Shown here: positions 22,371 to 34,885 of the stretch, piece by piece | How the letters are laid out: each line of letters starts with the position of its first letter | Numbering within the stretch: the first letter of the stretch is position 1 | From: Diphasiastrum complanatum | Lineage: Eukaryota > Streptophyta > Lycopodiopsida > Lycopodiales > Lycopodiaceae | DNA: 64,000 nucleotides | Assembly: GCA_029204225.1 (NCBI GenBank) | Contig: CM055110.1 | Coordinates: 19,124,300 to 19,188,299, forward strand | Direction of reading: 5' to 3' | Notes under the pieces: model-generated | What the model was told of the DNA's origin: nothing | What the model saw: the letters and a program-made list of their open reading frames with translations, nothing else | Database searches by the model: none | Translations under genes and position numbers: made by a program

Positions 22371-23402
22371 TTGGACACTCCTTGGGACACATACTCTCCA
22401 CGTAGTGTATCACCTGAATCTAAGATACCAAAATGGTATGAAAAGATCATGAAGGACGCAAAGCTAAATCAACCAGGATCTAGCACACAAGGAGAAGTGA
22501 GAAGATCAATGCGGGAGAGGAATTCTCCCGATCGTTATCATGTGAACTATGCCCTAATGAGTGACATTTTGAAATGGCGAGAGCCATCAACCTTTGATGA
22601 AGCAAAGGATCACAAAGAGTGGCAAAGGGCAATGGAAGAGGAGATGGAATCCATCCACAAGCATGATACGTGGGAGTTGGTTGATCTACCACTTGGAAAT
22701 AAACCCATTAACAACAAATGGGTGTTTAGAACAAACTTTCATGCAGATGGCACGATAGCAAAGCATAAGGCACGCCTAGTAGTGAAGGGCTATGAGCAAA
22801 ATAAAGGAATTGACTATGAAGAGACAATTGCTCCAGTGGCTAAGTGGACTACGCTACACCTTATCATTGCCTTAGCATCTCATTTTGGGTGGAAGATCCA
22901 TCAAATGGATGTGAGGTCCGCATTTTTGAATGGTGACTTGGAGGAAGAAGTTTACATGGTCCAACCACATGGCTTCATGGCAAAAGGACAAGAACATAAG
23001 GTATGCAAGCTACGCAAGGCACTTTATGGTCTTAAGCAAGCACCGCGCGCATGGTATGGACGCATTGACAATTATTTTCTTATTCACGAGTTTGTAAGAA
23101 CAAATTTAAATCTAAATCTTTATGTTCTTGTAAACAAAGATAACATTGCCTTGATTGTGCTTTATGTTGATGATATCATTATCACGGGCAATGATGAGAA
23201 TCTCATCCATTCTATCAAAGCCAACTTATGCAAGCAATTTGAGATGACAGATTTAGATCTTATGCACTATTGCTTGGTTGTCAAAGTATAGCAAACTGAC
23301 AGTGATATTAGATTATGTCAAAACAAGTATGTACACGAGATATTAGAGAGATTTTGCATGACAGAGTGCAAACCTTCCATCACCCCTTGCGAAGCTGGTA
23401 AG
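22371..23402 (+). pseudogene. Copia reverse transcriptase (element A)
   Basis: The open frame 22371-23291 holds NKWVFRTNFHADGTIAKHKA, MDVRSAFLNGDLEEEVYM, ALYGLKQAPRAWY and the catalytic LYVDDIIITGND. It stops after YCLVVKV and continues degraded to ECKPSITPCEA at about 23397. Copia RNase H should follow, but sequence switches to an LTR lying in the opposite direction. The enzyme copies element RNA into DNA. Confidence 0.9.
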
Positions 23403-23409
23403 AATTCAT

Positions 23410-23926
23410 TGTCGCGGAAGCGAGGCTATTTTTTTTTTCGTCTTTGTCTTCTTCTTCGCAACCAATTTTGTGTCTTTGAATTTTCGTTTTTCGCGGAAGT
23501 TGTTTATAGGATCTCAGACACGCGACTACACATCATAGAACACATTCTATTCTAGCAACTGTGTGGAGATTACAAGATGGCTAAACGTAGATTCACAAGA
23601 CTAGTTAACGCCAATCAACTAGTTAGTTAGTCTTCTCATTGCCATTCGTTTCAGCTGGGCGTGAAGTCTATGAATCCAAGCTCATGAGCTGCCAGCTGCC
23701 AACACAAAAGATTCCTCTTTATTTGTTTTGTAATCTCCCGTTTGTTTTCGTTCTTTTTGTCTCTTTGCGGTTTGTGGTCCTGGAGGTGTGTTTACGATTC
23801 ACAAATGATTCGTGAATTGTTCGTGCTTTGAGTCAAAGACATGTTGACTATCGCAAATTGTTCTCGTTCAACCTTCGTTTCTTGTTCGTGTTGTGACAAA
23901 GTTGCAGGAGTTCATCATTTCTAACA
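23410..23926 (-). mobile_element. Copia LTR, antisense to element A
   Basis: On the minus strand it starts TGTTAGAAATGATGAAC directly after the polypurine tract AAGAGGGAG and ends CCGCGACA. The counterpart at 39644-40561 is longer because it contains an extra (GA)n-bearing segment of about 400 bp. The LTR abuts the reverse transcriptase of element A head-on. Confidence 0.75.
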
Positions 23927-24610
23927 CTCCCTCTTGAACCTTGCAGCTTTGTACGTTTAATCCAAATGTCTTTCTTTGCTTGGAAAAGAGTGGCTTGTTG
24001 AGCGGTTTCGTGAGTATATCTGCAATCATATTTTCTGATTTTATATATTGGACCTGGAGCTCTCCTTTTGAGATCAAATCTCAAATGTGATGGTACTTCA
24101 GAGGTATGTGCTTTGTTTTTGAATGGAAGATAGGATCCTGGGACAAATAGATGGCACTTTGAGAGTCCATCATCATCGTGCTTGGCCCCTCTCGTGGTAT
24201 CCCGATTGCCTCAACATCATCTGTAGCCACACTACCTAATTCGCGACCTTTGAAGCTACAACATATTCAGCTTCGCAAGAGGATTGAGCCACCAAGGTTT
24301 GCTTTTGGCATATCCAGCTGATTGTAGCTCCACATGCTATTGTACATCCTCCAGTATTGGACTTGCTATCGTCTTTGCAGCTCGTCCAACTTGCATCACT
24401 GTAGTGGTGCAACTCGAATTCTTTTTCTTTGTTTTCAGCTCTGTAGGTTAATCCCACATTCTGGGTACCTTTCAGATACTGTAGGATTCGTTTTGCCATT
24501 TGCCAATGTGCCATGCCAGGATTGGAAGAGAATTGGCTCAAGGCGTAAACAGAGAAAGCTAGATCGGGTCTAGCTGTAACGTTTTCATACTGAATCAATA
24601 CTAACTTCAT
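23927..24610 (-). pseudogene. Copia RNase H end of pol (antisense remnant)
   Basis: The minus-strand frame reads TARPDLAFSVYALSQFSSNP, MAKRILQYLKGTQ, LHHYSDASWTSCKDD and SCEAEYVVASKVAN (24236-24610). Downstream pieces with SENMIADILTKPLNKPLF (23868-24077) complete the C terminus next to the polypurine tract. A YSD.DWA-type RNase H active-site block is visible. The 5' breakpoint at about 24610 differs from that of the second copy (38790). Confidence 0.85.
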
Positions 24611-24968
24611 TGCATTCAGTTTTCGTCTCAGAATGTATGCGTTTTTGTATTTCTTTGCGACTAATGCGTGAACAATTTGCGACTAATTATTTGTCTGATA
24701 ATTTCTGATGCTTAATTGTTTGGCTACGTAATCACTGTAACATTGGCGATTTCAAAGTTAGTAACCTATAAGCTCAAATGTGATTTCTATCACTATTGTT
24801 TTGTTTGAAATTAATAGGCATAGTCATGCATTGGAAAGATGAAGATAGTTTATTCTGCCATGCACAAAAAGTTTTCTTTCTAGACACTCGGATTATTTTC
24901 ATTCATTTCTTTTTCGAGTTCGTTATCTTTTTGAGCTAGACCTATCTTCTGCACAACACTTTCTAACA
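24611..24968 (+). mobile_element. Copia 5' LTR (approximate start)
   Basis: The segment ends ACTTTCTAACA, followed at 24969 by TGGTATCAGAGCG, a primer-binding site; a second TGATATCAGAGCA lies at 25013. The left end is uncertain because antisense RNase H sequence stops near 24610. It belongs to the gag/integrase remnant that follows. Confidence 0.55.
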
Positions 24969-25094
24969 TGGTATCAGAGCGAATTTCACTACTTTTTTAT
25001 CTGATTCCAACATGATATCAGAGCAAAAGCTCTAATACTTGATATCTTTTGTGATATCAAATTGATATCATACTCTTCAGTTATTTTCAACCTT

Positions 25095-26650
25095 TCAGTA
25101 TTAGAGAATTAATTTCCTATTGTTGGCATTGCCACATCTTAGCATCATTGATACAATCGACAGACTAAGTTCCAGATAAATTCTCACAGTAAAGCTAGTC
25201 TTATCGTAGACAAGCTGAATGGATCCAATTATCATTTGTGAAAATTTAAGATGAAGACCTTGCTAATCGCCAGCGACTTATAGGATGTTGTTACAGGTAC
25301 AGAAGTAAAACTTGAAGACGACGACTCAAAGTGGAAATTGAAGGACGGTACAACTTTTGCGCTTATTATCCTCAATATATCAGATACACAGATTGGACAC
25401 ATAGTTGAAGCTAAAATGTCAAAAGACGTTTGGGATATTTTGAACTCACTATATGACATGAGGGACATAACTACTAAGTTACATCTGCGAAGGAAATTCT
25501 TCACATTCAAAATGTCTGTTGGTGATTCACTTTAGAGTCACATTAACCAGTTTAAGAATCTAACAGATGGTCGCTGTCGGATCAGTCATAGAAGATCAAG
25601 ACGCAATTATGACATTTCTTTCAAGCTTGCCCTCTACATATGAGAATTGGGTGATGATCATATCGACACACTCGGATTTAACTCTTACTAGATTTATCAC
25701 TATGTTGCTACAAGAAGATAATTGAAGAAGTCAAGACACTCCATCTACTTCCTCCTCTCAGGCTCTATATGTCAACAAAGGCTCCAAGCAGTAGAAGTAG
25801 AAAGGCTCCAAGAAGACTGCAATGAATCAAAAACAGACTCAAAGTCAAGAACAATCATCGAATCCAGAATCGAAAAATTTGAATCCATTCAATACAAAAT
25901 TGTTGATAGGAGTAATAAGATCCTTGCACTCGGCAAGAGGCATAGTTACTTATATAGATTGGCACACTGTTATTCTAAGTCTAGTCAAGCCTTGAAAACC
26001 ACTGTTCTAGTCAGTAAAGCAATATATGACATCATCGCTTAGGACACTTGAATCATGCATCTGTAATGAACATGTCCAGACAATCCATAGTTCTTGATCT
26101 CGACTATCCTTCTGGTAAGGTTGATCTCCCTGTCTGTCATAGCTGCATCTATGGAAAGCAAGCTAGGATTCCTTTTAGATCAAACCATATGCATGTAGCA
26201 AAAGATCTGTTAAATGTTGTTCATACAGATATATGTGGACCTATGCAAACTCCTTTATTACTAGATGCAAAACTAGAAGAATAGTTGTTTATTTCATTAA
26301 ACGGAAAGGCTTTCATCAAATTCAGACAATTCAAAGAGCATGTTGAGAATCAAACTGACAAACAAATCAAAGCACTGAGGTCAGATAACAGGGGAGAATA
26401 CATCTCTAATGAATTCAAGGACTATTGCCTTAACAACGACATTGAACAACAATACATCACTTTCTATTCACCTCAGTCAATTGGTCTTGCTGAGAAAAAG
26501 AACATAATCTTAGATGAATCGACAAAGTGCATGTTATCACATGCGACACTTCCGAAGTGCTTCTAGGCTGAAGTTGTTTCAACAGCAACCTATATTCAGA
26601 ACATATGTTCTACTAAAGGCCTCTCAGACAAAATACCATTCGAAGTTTGG
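25095..26650 (+). pseudogene. Copia gag to integrase remnant (copy II)
   Basis: Frames with several stops read LNGSNYHLWKFKMKTLL-like gag start near 25200, SDTQIGHIVEAKMSKDVWDI and DITTKLHLRRKFF, then GSVIEDQDAIMTFLSSLP. The GAG-pre-integrase block (LNHASVMNMSRQ, VCHSCIYGKQARIPFRSNH, about 26048-26200) and integrase (HTDICGPMQTPLL; IKALRSDNRGEYISNEF; SPQSIGLAEKKNIIL) follow. The first integrase Asp and the RSDNRGEY Asp are visible. The frame runs into (TC)n at 26675, and no reverse transcriptase follows. Confidence 0.85.
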
Positions 26651-26672
26651 ACAAGTATTCATCCCCCTCATT

Positions 26673-26812
<140 letters not shown>

Positions 26813-27197
26813 ACGGTAATGCAGAGCAGCTGGATTCTTTCAATACCCAACGTTGGCCTTTCAAATAACAAATGGCTTACTATTTACCCGCATTCCTCCA
26901 TATTCTTTAATCCATTCTCAAAAGATGTAGAAACATAAATTGCATTCTCCATACCATATTTGTCCATTCTCAAATAGGTAGAGACAAAAAATGCATACTC
27001 CATATCAAATCTATCCATAGCTAAAAGAAGTAAAAGTAGAAAATGCATACTTGATATCACATCTGTCCATTCTCCAAAGTAGGATCAGAAAAATACTTAC
27101 CAATCTGTGATTATTGTAGAGAATTGACAGGCACAATTGTCAAGCCTACAATGCATCTAAGAATCCAAATGTTTATATTGGGCCACGAGAATTCATG

Positions 27198-27877
27198 CCT
27201 ATCTGATCCGAACTTTCTTATCCTCTTTGTATATAGTTTCATTAACAATGAGATAAGATTAAGGACTTCTCAAGATATTGGCAACAGATCATAACCTTAC
27301 CTACAACGTCTAGAAGCAGTCGATTCTGGTTTTTGCCCATCACAAACAGCTAGTCTCACTTGTTGTGATTGTTCCTCCAAGTGTGTGATTTGTATCATCA
27401 AACTTACCTTTTTTAGCCATCCATTCATCCATACTTTTGTAATACTAGTTTTTGAGTTGCAGATGTAACTTCTTTGAATCGGCTTCCAAGTTTTGAAACT
27501 TCAACCCAAGAAACAGAACTTTACCTTGAAGGTTACAGACACTTTTCTCATACTGACAATGTTGAAGTTTCGCAAGATGCAATCGCTCTGACAATCCGTG
27601 CGACTCATTATCCTTTTTCCTCAAAGGCCTACTTTGAGTTTGCAAACTCTGCCTTGGACCACACAAGTTGACCCTAAACATGCTTTAACTGTGCTCAAAA
27701 GTGTGATCTACTTGTGGATAGTTCTTTCTCAAGCTCAAGCCTCACTTTATTTGAGCACTCAAACTCCTCCTCCTTCAACGCCAATAGTTTTAGCAAATCA
27801 AAATTGGTGCCTGCTAGTTTAGCTAGTTCAACTTTACTTCCAACCATGTTCTTTACAAAAAAGGTCATAGTTGCCAA
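27198..27877 (-). pseudogene. Antisense coiled-coil frame (copy II)
   Basis: The minus-strand frame 27695-27877 reads [20 protein letters not shown] and LKEEEFECSNKVRLELEKEL. After a short break, 27445-27681 reads HLAKLQHCQYEKSVCNLQGK and LKFQNLEADSKKLHLQLKN. Both are charged and heptad-like, suggesting a coiled coil. They are shared with copy I. I cannot assign a family. Confidence 0.4.
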
Positions 27878-27927
27878 AAAAAAAAAAAATTCGCGAAAAA
27901 TTCCAACTCTCTCTTGAAATTTTTGCG

Positions 27928-28126
<199 letters not shown>

Positions 28127-28499
28127 ATCTCGAAATTCTCTCAAAAAATTCGCGAAGAATTCTCTCTCAAAAATTTTAAAAATTTTAACTCTCTAAATTT
28201 TCGAGAGAGACATTTTTGTGTTGTCGAAAATTCATGAGACTGGTAGCATTAAGAAAGTCAATGCAAGGTTTCAAGTGTCACAACAGTTTTGAGTCTTCCG
28301 AGTCACAAAAAATTCTCTCTTCCGCAAAAAATTCTCGTTCTACAAAAAATTCTCTCTCGGACTCGAGTATCGAGAGAAAATTTTTCGCGAAAATACCTCA
28401 TAAAGATTTTCTGGAGGGAGAGGCCTCGCAAATGTCGCAAAAATCGGCAAATCCTCGCGAAGCCTTCGTAGAAATTGACGAATCCTTCGCGAAATTTGT

Positions 28500-30141
28500 T
28501 GATCATGAATTCAATGTCAAACAAAATTAACTACAGCCATTTTGAAGATATAATGTACAATCCAATTTACAATCCCATAATTGTCTGCGCACAGAGACTT
28601 TGCGAAGTGTTTCATCATTGGACACAACATAGGAGCAACGATTGTGCACCAGAAAATACTTAACGCATCAATAGATGGGTTGATCCACTGCTCTGTGGCT
28701 TGATACTGAGAGTTTCTTTCTTTGGAGGTATAGAGAGAATCAGTTCCAAGATTGAATATGGAAAAACAAATTATCTCTGTGTATAAAACATATATATTTT
28801 TAGAATTTGTTTAATAGCATGTGAAGTTGTCAACCGTCTGTTGCTTGTTTTTGAGTGACAAAATTTAACTTAAAAGCGAGGAAGAAACTAAACTGTTTCC
28901 CATTGTTGCCAAAGCCTTGAAGCATTCAAAAACCGGATCTTACCTTAACGAAACTGAAGCCTAGACATAAGTTGCCTAAATACATCATCAGCTCAGAAAC
29001 CATCCGTCAGATGCACCTTGATTTGAAAAAAGATTGCTAGGCAGAAAATCTCTTTCTGCCATATTTGTCATGAACTTCTTCACGCACTGCTCATCCCATT
29101 TCTGGCTATTCAAAATTTTGAAAACATTAACCAAAACCTTCCTGATCAATAAATAGAATTTGTCCAAATGCAATATATCAATGTCACCCCATTCTTTGTG
29201 CTCATTGCGGACAGAAATCCTTCAAAAATATGAAGGGAAAGCTTCACATCTAAACGAAGCAAAAGGGAGCAAGCTTCTCAATGAGGTTAGCCTGCAAGAC
29301 AAATTTTTCGAGATGCGAATTTTTAAAAATGACTCGAATTTTCGAGACTCGAAAGAGAAGAAGACTCGAAAAAAATTCGAGCTGTTTTTTTAATTTTGCA
29401 TCGTAGAGAGAGAGAAAAAAAAAAGGAGTCAAAGAGAGACTGGGATATGCGAGATGTGTATCGCATATCTCGCTTAGAGAGAGAGATGACAGCAAAAGTC
29501 CGAGCCAGAGAGAGGCTGAGAGATTGACTTCGGGCATATCTCGCAAATCTCATATCTCAAACAGCTCGCACACCTCACATATCTGGCATATCTCGCACAT
29601 ACCGCATATCTCATTCGGAAGTGGGTGTTCATGTGAGGCAAGGTAAATACAACATAAGAGCAAGAAATAAAGATGTCAAAGTTTAGAATACATATAGTGG
29701 AATCTTAAACTTTTTAGTTGTATCTTGAGACCATGAAACATAGAAATTGATGGTAATACACAATGGAGGAGGAGCAAAACTCCAACTCTTCTTTTAACTC
29801 TTGGGCTAGAGATTGACCATGGAGAGTCAACTATAGGCCATCATATTGAAACTAATGGTGGAGATGGACTTTGAAAGGGCCTTGAAGAACTGAAAGGCAA
29901 AATAGGCCTTCCTTTCAATAAAAATTTTCAAACTAAAATAATAGTTGGGTTCCAAGTTTTTGAAGGGTGAAGTTTCTTCATACTGAAGTAATAGTTGGGT
30001 CCCAAGTTTTTGAAGGGTGAAGTTTCTTCTTTTTGAAGGGTGTCTGTCTTCAATCTGCCTCTTGAATAGGTAGAATGGATTGCACCAGATGCTACAGTTT
30101 CAGAATCATTTCGTTACAAGATATATAATGATGTAAAAAAT
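28500..30141. other. Gene-free part of copy II block
   Basis: Matches 18730-20250. It contains GAGATATGCGAGATGTG / ATATCTCGCACACC short repeats near 29440-29620 and the copia leader at 29640-30030. I see no supported gene. Confidence 0.5.
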
Positions 30142-31990
30142 TCATAAAAGATGAGCAAGAGATAAAAAACAATCAGATTGAGTTGGTTTATTTCCTTGAA
30201 TATATTTGTGGATTTCTTCGTATTGGGCATAGGTTCTGATCAACTCTTGCCGAAATCTATATACATCATCAGGAGTGTAGGACTCAAGAGTGAATTGTCA
30301 TCACAAAACACGAGAATCTGCAAATTACGATGATAGTAAAAAAATATAAATCAGAATGGAAGGAACTACAAATGAACAAAATATTATCTTTTCAATATCT
30401 ACATCCACTTGTAGATTATACCACTCAAAAAATAGCTTTGTATTGTACAGGATGAACCATGCACAACTAAAAACGTCTTTTTGTTGTACACACTGCATAT
30501 ATAGAACGAAAATTAGTAATATTATGATAAAAATTTATTTATGCTATGATGATACATTTGAATTAGAAAAGGAATACATGCATATTAGAGATAAATTGAA
30601 TATACCTTGAGAGATCTAATGGTTACCTCTCCAATTGAAGTTGACGTTGTCGGTATTTTTTGAACGACATCATGAAGTAGAGAATCAAATTCTCTATGTG
30701 TATTTGCAGCTGAGTTTAATTTTACACATAGAAAACTTGATACTCTCTCCTTATTTATCTTTACAAAAAAAATGTTCAGGCTCCAATGCCGACTGCAACA
30801 ACCGAAATTCAAATATCAATAAGTCCATATTTATGAAAAAAATTCCTTACTTATTAAAGCAATGAAGCATGCAACAATCCAGATTAAAGCAACAAAAACA
30901 AAAGAGCAATCCTTACTTATGTTCATATGGAAATTTTGCCACAAGATTGCATTCAATAAAATAGACAGCCTTCTCAAAATAGGCTTCTTTCGCCTTTATC
31001 GCTCCCATGAAAAATGGACTAACAACAAAAATTGTACCATGGAGATCGAAACTAATACTATTTAGCAAAAAAAAACTCTGGCTTCTACTATTACATCTAA
31101 AATTTCGGAGGTTTTATCTTTCAGTTCGGCACAAAATCTGGGACCTAATCTAAAGCTTGTACATGTATCTAGAAGAAAAAAATCAAAAAAGTTGCCATGA
31201 AGATCAATTTTATTAGCTAGGTAGGCCTCGTATTGATTATAATGGTCAGAATCAAAATAAACTTGGGCTGGATCGTATGAAATTCTAACAAAAAGATTAT
31301 ATACAAGAGCAGAAACAGAAGTGGAAACAATATTTGTAGATTTCTCTGTTATTTTGTCTAGCTCCTCTTGGGTAATCAACACTTTTGGTGATGAAACCTG
31401 TTGAGGAGTTGGACGAATAACAGGACGAGGAAGGGGTGAAGATTCTCGATTTGAGTCAGATTCTCCACCATCTGACTCAGAGCTCAGGAAGATACGAGGC
31501 CTCTTGGCCGAGATACGTCTAGGAAGAAGGAAAACAACTAGCCTTCGAGATCCAGCCTCTTGGGGACATGTTGCTTCCTCTTCCTCCTAGAGGTAGTTGG
31601 CAAGTCAGTTCTATCCAGAGACAGGTCTCTACAGGTGCTGGCATTATCAACATGCAGACCAGAATATCTGTCCCGAAGCCTTTTGAGAATGACGAAATCC
31701 TTTGGCATGATGGTGACACGCTTACCATACACTGTCAAAAGACAAGTATCCTCAAAAAATTGGGATACAAAATCTTCTGCAACACCCCGTAAGGCCTGCA
31801 TAGCTGTCACGGCAAAACGAACATTCAGCCCAAGTGACAGAGTGACATTCCGTACAGATCGGTCGAAAGGAGCTCTAGCGATCATCAATTCAGTTGATCT
31901 CTGGAGTTTTCCTGCCACGCCTACGGAGGGATACTGGGATGGCTGTACAATGGTTATGGCACGAGCAGTGGATTTGGTCTTGGCCATCAT
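30142..31990 (-). pseudogene. H3U gene, copy 2: histone H3-fold domain fused to Ulp1-like protease
   Basis: Exons: 30917-31990, 30606-30792, 30370-30492 and 30142-30317, all with GT-AG borders and matching phases. The start is MMAKTKSTAR, close to the H3 tail ARTKQTAR. The histone core reads QRSTELMIARAPF, then SQFFEDTCLLTV and GKRVTIMPKDFVILKRLRD; loop 1 has canonical H3 length. A basic linker (KRPRIFLSS), acidic SESDGGESDSD, RPAP.Q and a helical region follow. The protease end has FVVSPFFMGAIKAKE, HWSLN (His), EFDSLLHD (Asp), VQQKDVFSC (Gln and Cys). This matches Ulp1/adenain-type C48 enzymes, which cut SUMO-like or polyprotein targets. Damage: the helix-alpha-N segment is shortened, one base is lost near 31553 (frame closes at 31538), nine bases are lost before the His exon, and the last exon is frameshifted. 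The fusion is inferred from shared frame in copy 3. Confidence 0.8.
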
Positions 31991-32886
31991 TCTCAGAAGA
32001 AGAAAATTAAGAAAAAAAAAATTGAACAAAAGAAAAGTGGATGAAAACAAAAAAATTTGTGATAAAAGGGCGCTTGAGATCGATACCAGAACTAAATATC
32101 GGTTTCGAGCGCAAGATTTAAATAGATTATTTGAAGAAAAGAGATGCACGTTTGAAGGCGATATTGGGCTACCAGCGATATCGGACTCGAGCGTACTGTG
32201 AGAGGGTGGAATCTCGAATAGTGAGAGAGCACGCTTGAGAGTGATATTGGGATTGAAAACCAAAAATTTTGCGAAAAAAAATAAAAATTTTGAGGACTTA
32301 TATATACAAAATTTTTGCACGTGTGAAAAGACAGTTGAGACACGTGTCGTCAGATGATTGGTCCACATGGAATGTCCATACTGACAATGATGACCCAATT
32401 ATGAGGCCATGTGGGCTGGGACACGTGCACCAATCGTTTCTCGACGCGTGTCATTCTCGCACGTGACAGATGTCAGATCAATTATTCTAGGTACGGCGCA
32501 TTAATTTTGACCAATCACAAGTCGACACATGTTTCTTTGCCAGTCCTCCACACGTGCAATTTTTTTCTTATAAATAAGTCTTTTTCAGCTCGGATTTTCA
32601 CGCAAATTTACAATTGCTTGGCCGGATATTGATTTCAAGCGTGCTGTTTTCGCTGATTACCCTCCGTTGACTTATTTGCGTCTGGATCCGATACTCACTC
32701 GTCCGATATCGCATTCAAGCGTGCATTGCATCTATTTTCTTTTGTGCTTTGTGTTCTTGCGCTCGGATCCGATGCTCCAACTTGTAATATCTCTCTCGAG
32801 CGCACATTGTCTTGACGTGTTGTCTGACCTGCAGTTTGCGCCTGAGAGCGATATTTGGAATTTTACTTCTGTTGTTTTTGTTTAAA
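31991..32886. promoter_or_regulatory. Bidirectional promoter of H3U copy 2
   Basis: The two genes start 896 bp apart and point away from each other. TATATATAA faces the H3-Ulp1 gene (minus, 32298-32306) and TTATAAATA faces gene 2 (plus, 32569-32577). Between them CACGTG occurs at 32341, 32422, 32460 and 32551, with ACGTG at 32319. CACGTG is the plant G-box bound by bZIP/bHLH factors, so light or stress input is plausible but unproven. TATCGCTCTC/GAGCGCGC words repeat outside the TATA boxes. Confidence 0.65.
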
Positions 32887-33270
32887 ATGTCTAATTTTGA
32901 TTCTAGTTTGCTTTCTTTTTTCCATGAATTTGGTATTTCTAATACGTTGGAATATTTGAAATCTCTTTTTTCTTCTTTTCTTTTTATTTTACCTTCTATA
33001 ACTGAGGGCCCTGGTGTGGCGACATTTATGAAATATATCTCAAATTTAAGTCCCTGCTCAGTACTCCGTTATGCAAATCTCAGAATGAGGACACGATTCA
33101 TTATCAGGACCTGGTGGCACTCGACAAGCATATCTATAAAGCTAAGTTTGACAGAATGTTTTTCAAGTTACATAATGATTTCAAGTCTGTAGATGAGTCC
33201 CCAATTCATAATAAAAAATGTAGATTTGTTGATTTTCAATCTGCTTTTCTCGGCTCTCATGCTCAGATCT
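32887..33270 (+). pseudogene. H3U 'gene 2', copy 2, 5' part
   Basis: Starts MSNFDSSLLSFFHEFGISN, matching the minus-strand start at 36406. FILPSITEGPG and YLKFKSLLSTPL-like and HYQDLVALDKHIYKAK-like blocks follow with frameshifts near 33010 and 33170. Sequence changes to a Ty3 integrase fragment at about 33271. Confidence 0.7.
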
Positions 33271-33933
33271 AATCTTCATCCTCCTCTCGTCCTTCTGGGA
33301 CCTCCTCGGTCTAGGGTGAGAGGTGAACTTTCTAATAGCTTAGCTCGACATCTTGGAGATTCCTTGGAATTTGCCAACACACGATCACTAACATTATCGT
33401 TTGGCAAACCATGCAACCTGAACAATTTTTCAACGAAGATTTGAGCAAGTTCAGTTGCTTTGACAATAGTTTTTGTTGGAATAAACTGCGCCATTTTGGT
33501 TAGCTTGTCAACTACGACCCAAATAGCATCGTGACCCTCCCCAGACTTGGGAAGTCCGACAACAAAATTCATGGAAATACTTCTCCATTTCTTGTTGGAA
33601 ATTTCCAATGGATGCAACATACCAACTGTCTCGAGTCTTTCTACTTTATTTACTTGGCACTGTTCACACTTTTGAACATATGCCTCGATATGACCTTTCA
33701 TTTTTGGCCAATAATATTCTCTCTTAACAAGGTCTAGTGTCCTCTATATACCAGGGTGTCCTGCACTGGGGTTATCGTGGCACTCATGCAGGATATAGGC
33801 CCTAATGTTTGTGACATCTGGCACACAAATTTTTCTCTACAAAAAAGTAAACCATTTCTAATGGAATAATCATCAAGTATCTTCTCTTTGTGAGATTCCT
33901 TGGAATCCTGCTTTCCAAGATTATTTCTCACCC
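33271..33933 (-). mobile_element. Ty3 integrase fragment inserted in H3U
   Basis: The minus frame has the zinc-finger tail (VQKCEQCQVNK), then KWRSISMNFVVGLPKSGEGH (the first core Asp replaced by Asn in MNF), DAIWVVVDKLTKMAQFIPT, and GLPNDNVSDRV around the second Asp. An upstream piece (33734-33931) ends VQDTLVYRGH with the H2C2 histidine part. It is cut off on both sides and separates H3U copies 2 and 3. Confidence 0.85.
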
Positions 33934-34825
33934 GATTCCTCTACGAAATGTTCATATCTGTACATTGCATGCGGTGGTGCGTATTATAGAAAAAATAATT
34001 TATCTTCACATCTTGTTTGCATGGAATTCCGAGCCAGAGGCTTCTGCGAAGAAAGCTGTTTCCAGATTAGTAAATGTGTTGTCCAAAGCATGCTTACATA
34101 AAGGCCACGTTAAAATAAAAAAAGATGACAAACTATCAGGTAAAATAGGAAATATTCCATGCAAGCCGAGCATTGGAGGATCTAAAGCTCGAAGATTTTT
34201 TATCAAATTGTTCTGGCAAACAATCCAAGGTTCAATACACAGTTTGGAAAGAAATTATTGCAACAACTCAAGATTTCGAAGAAGAAGGTTCTACTCGTAT
34301 ACACAAAGTAGAAGTTTGGAAAAAGTTAGACAACATGGTGAAATACTTGAGGAAAGATAAATTTTCAAATTATTGATGTACAAATGATACTGAAAACAAC
34401 CAATGAATTTGTGGATGTAGTTCAAAGTGCATGCGGTGTTGATCATATGACACATTATATGGTAAGATGTTGATTTTACACTACGATAGACAAATATGTG
34501 CAATTAAATTAGATACTTTTGGTACTGATTTAGATTATGTTTTTATGATATGTAGCACATATTATGACATCATTCGACATTCTTTGCAAGAAATAGTGGA
34601 AGTCTTAGCATATGGTCATCGCAAGGAATGAAAAAATCTCATTGGCAAGCAAGAGCAGCATTTCATAAAAGTACACAACATGGCGGGACTAGCACAAAAA
34701 ACAACTATATACTGCAACTTTTTCAATGGTTTTATAGAAGAATCCAAATTCCTCATAATACAAAATCGATAGATTATAAAAAATTTCAAAAAACATGCAA
34801 ATTTATACAAGCCAGTAGGCTATAG
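33934..34825 (+). pseudogene. H3U 'gene 3', copy 3, C-terminal part
   Basis: Frames read PLRNVHICTLHAVVRIIEK and LHILFAWNSEPEASAKKAVS, then after a frameshift near 34200 VQYTVWKEIIATTQDFEEE. A last exon (34556-34825) reads SIWSSQGMKKSHWQARAAFH and ends QASRL. The same order occurs in the diverged copy at 51589-52752. The 5' half is missing. Identity is discussed at 50036. An in-frame TGA lies early in the last exon. Confidence 0.65.
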
Positions 34826-34885
34826 ACACACAATAAAATTTTGTATATTAAATAAAAATATTTACAAAGTACAATTCAGCAGTAT

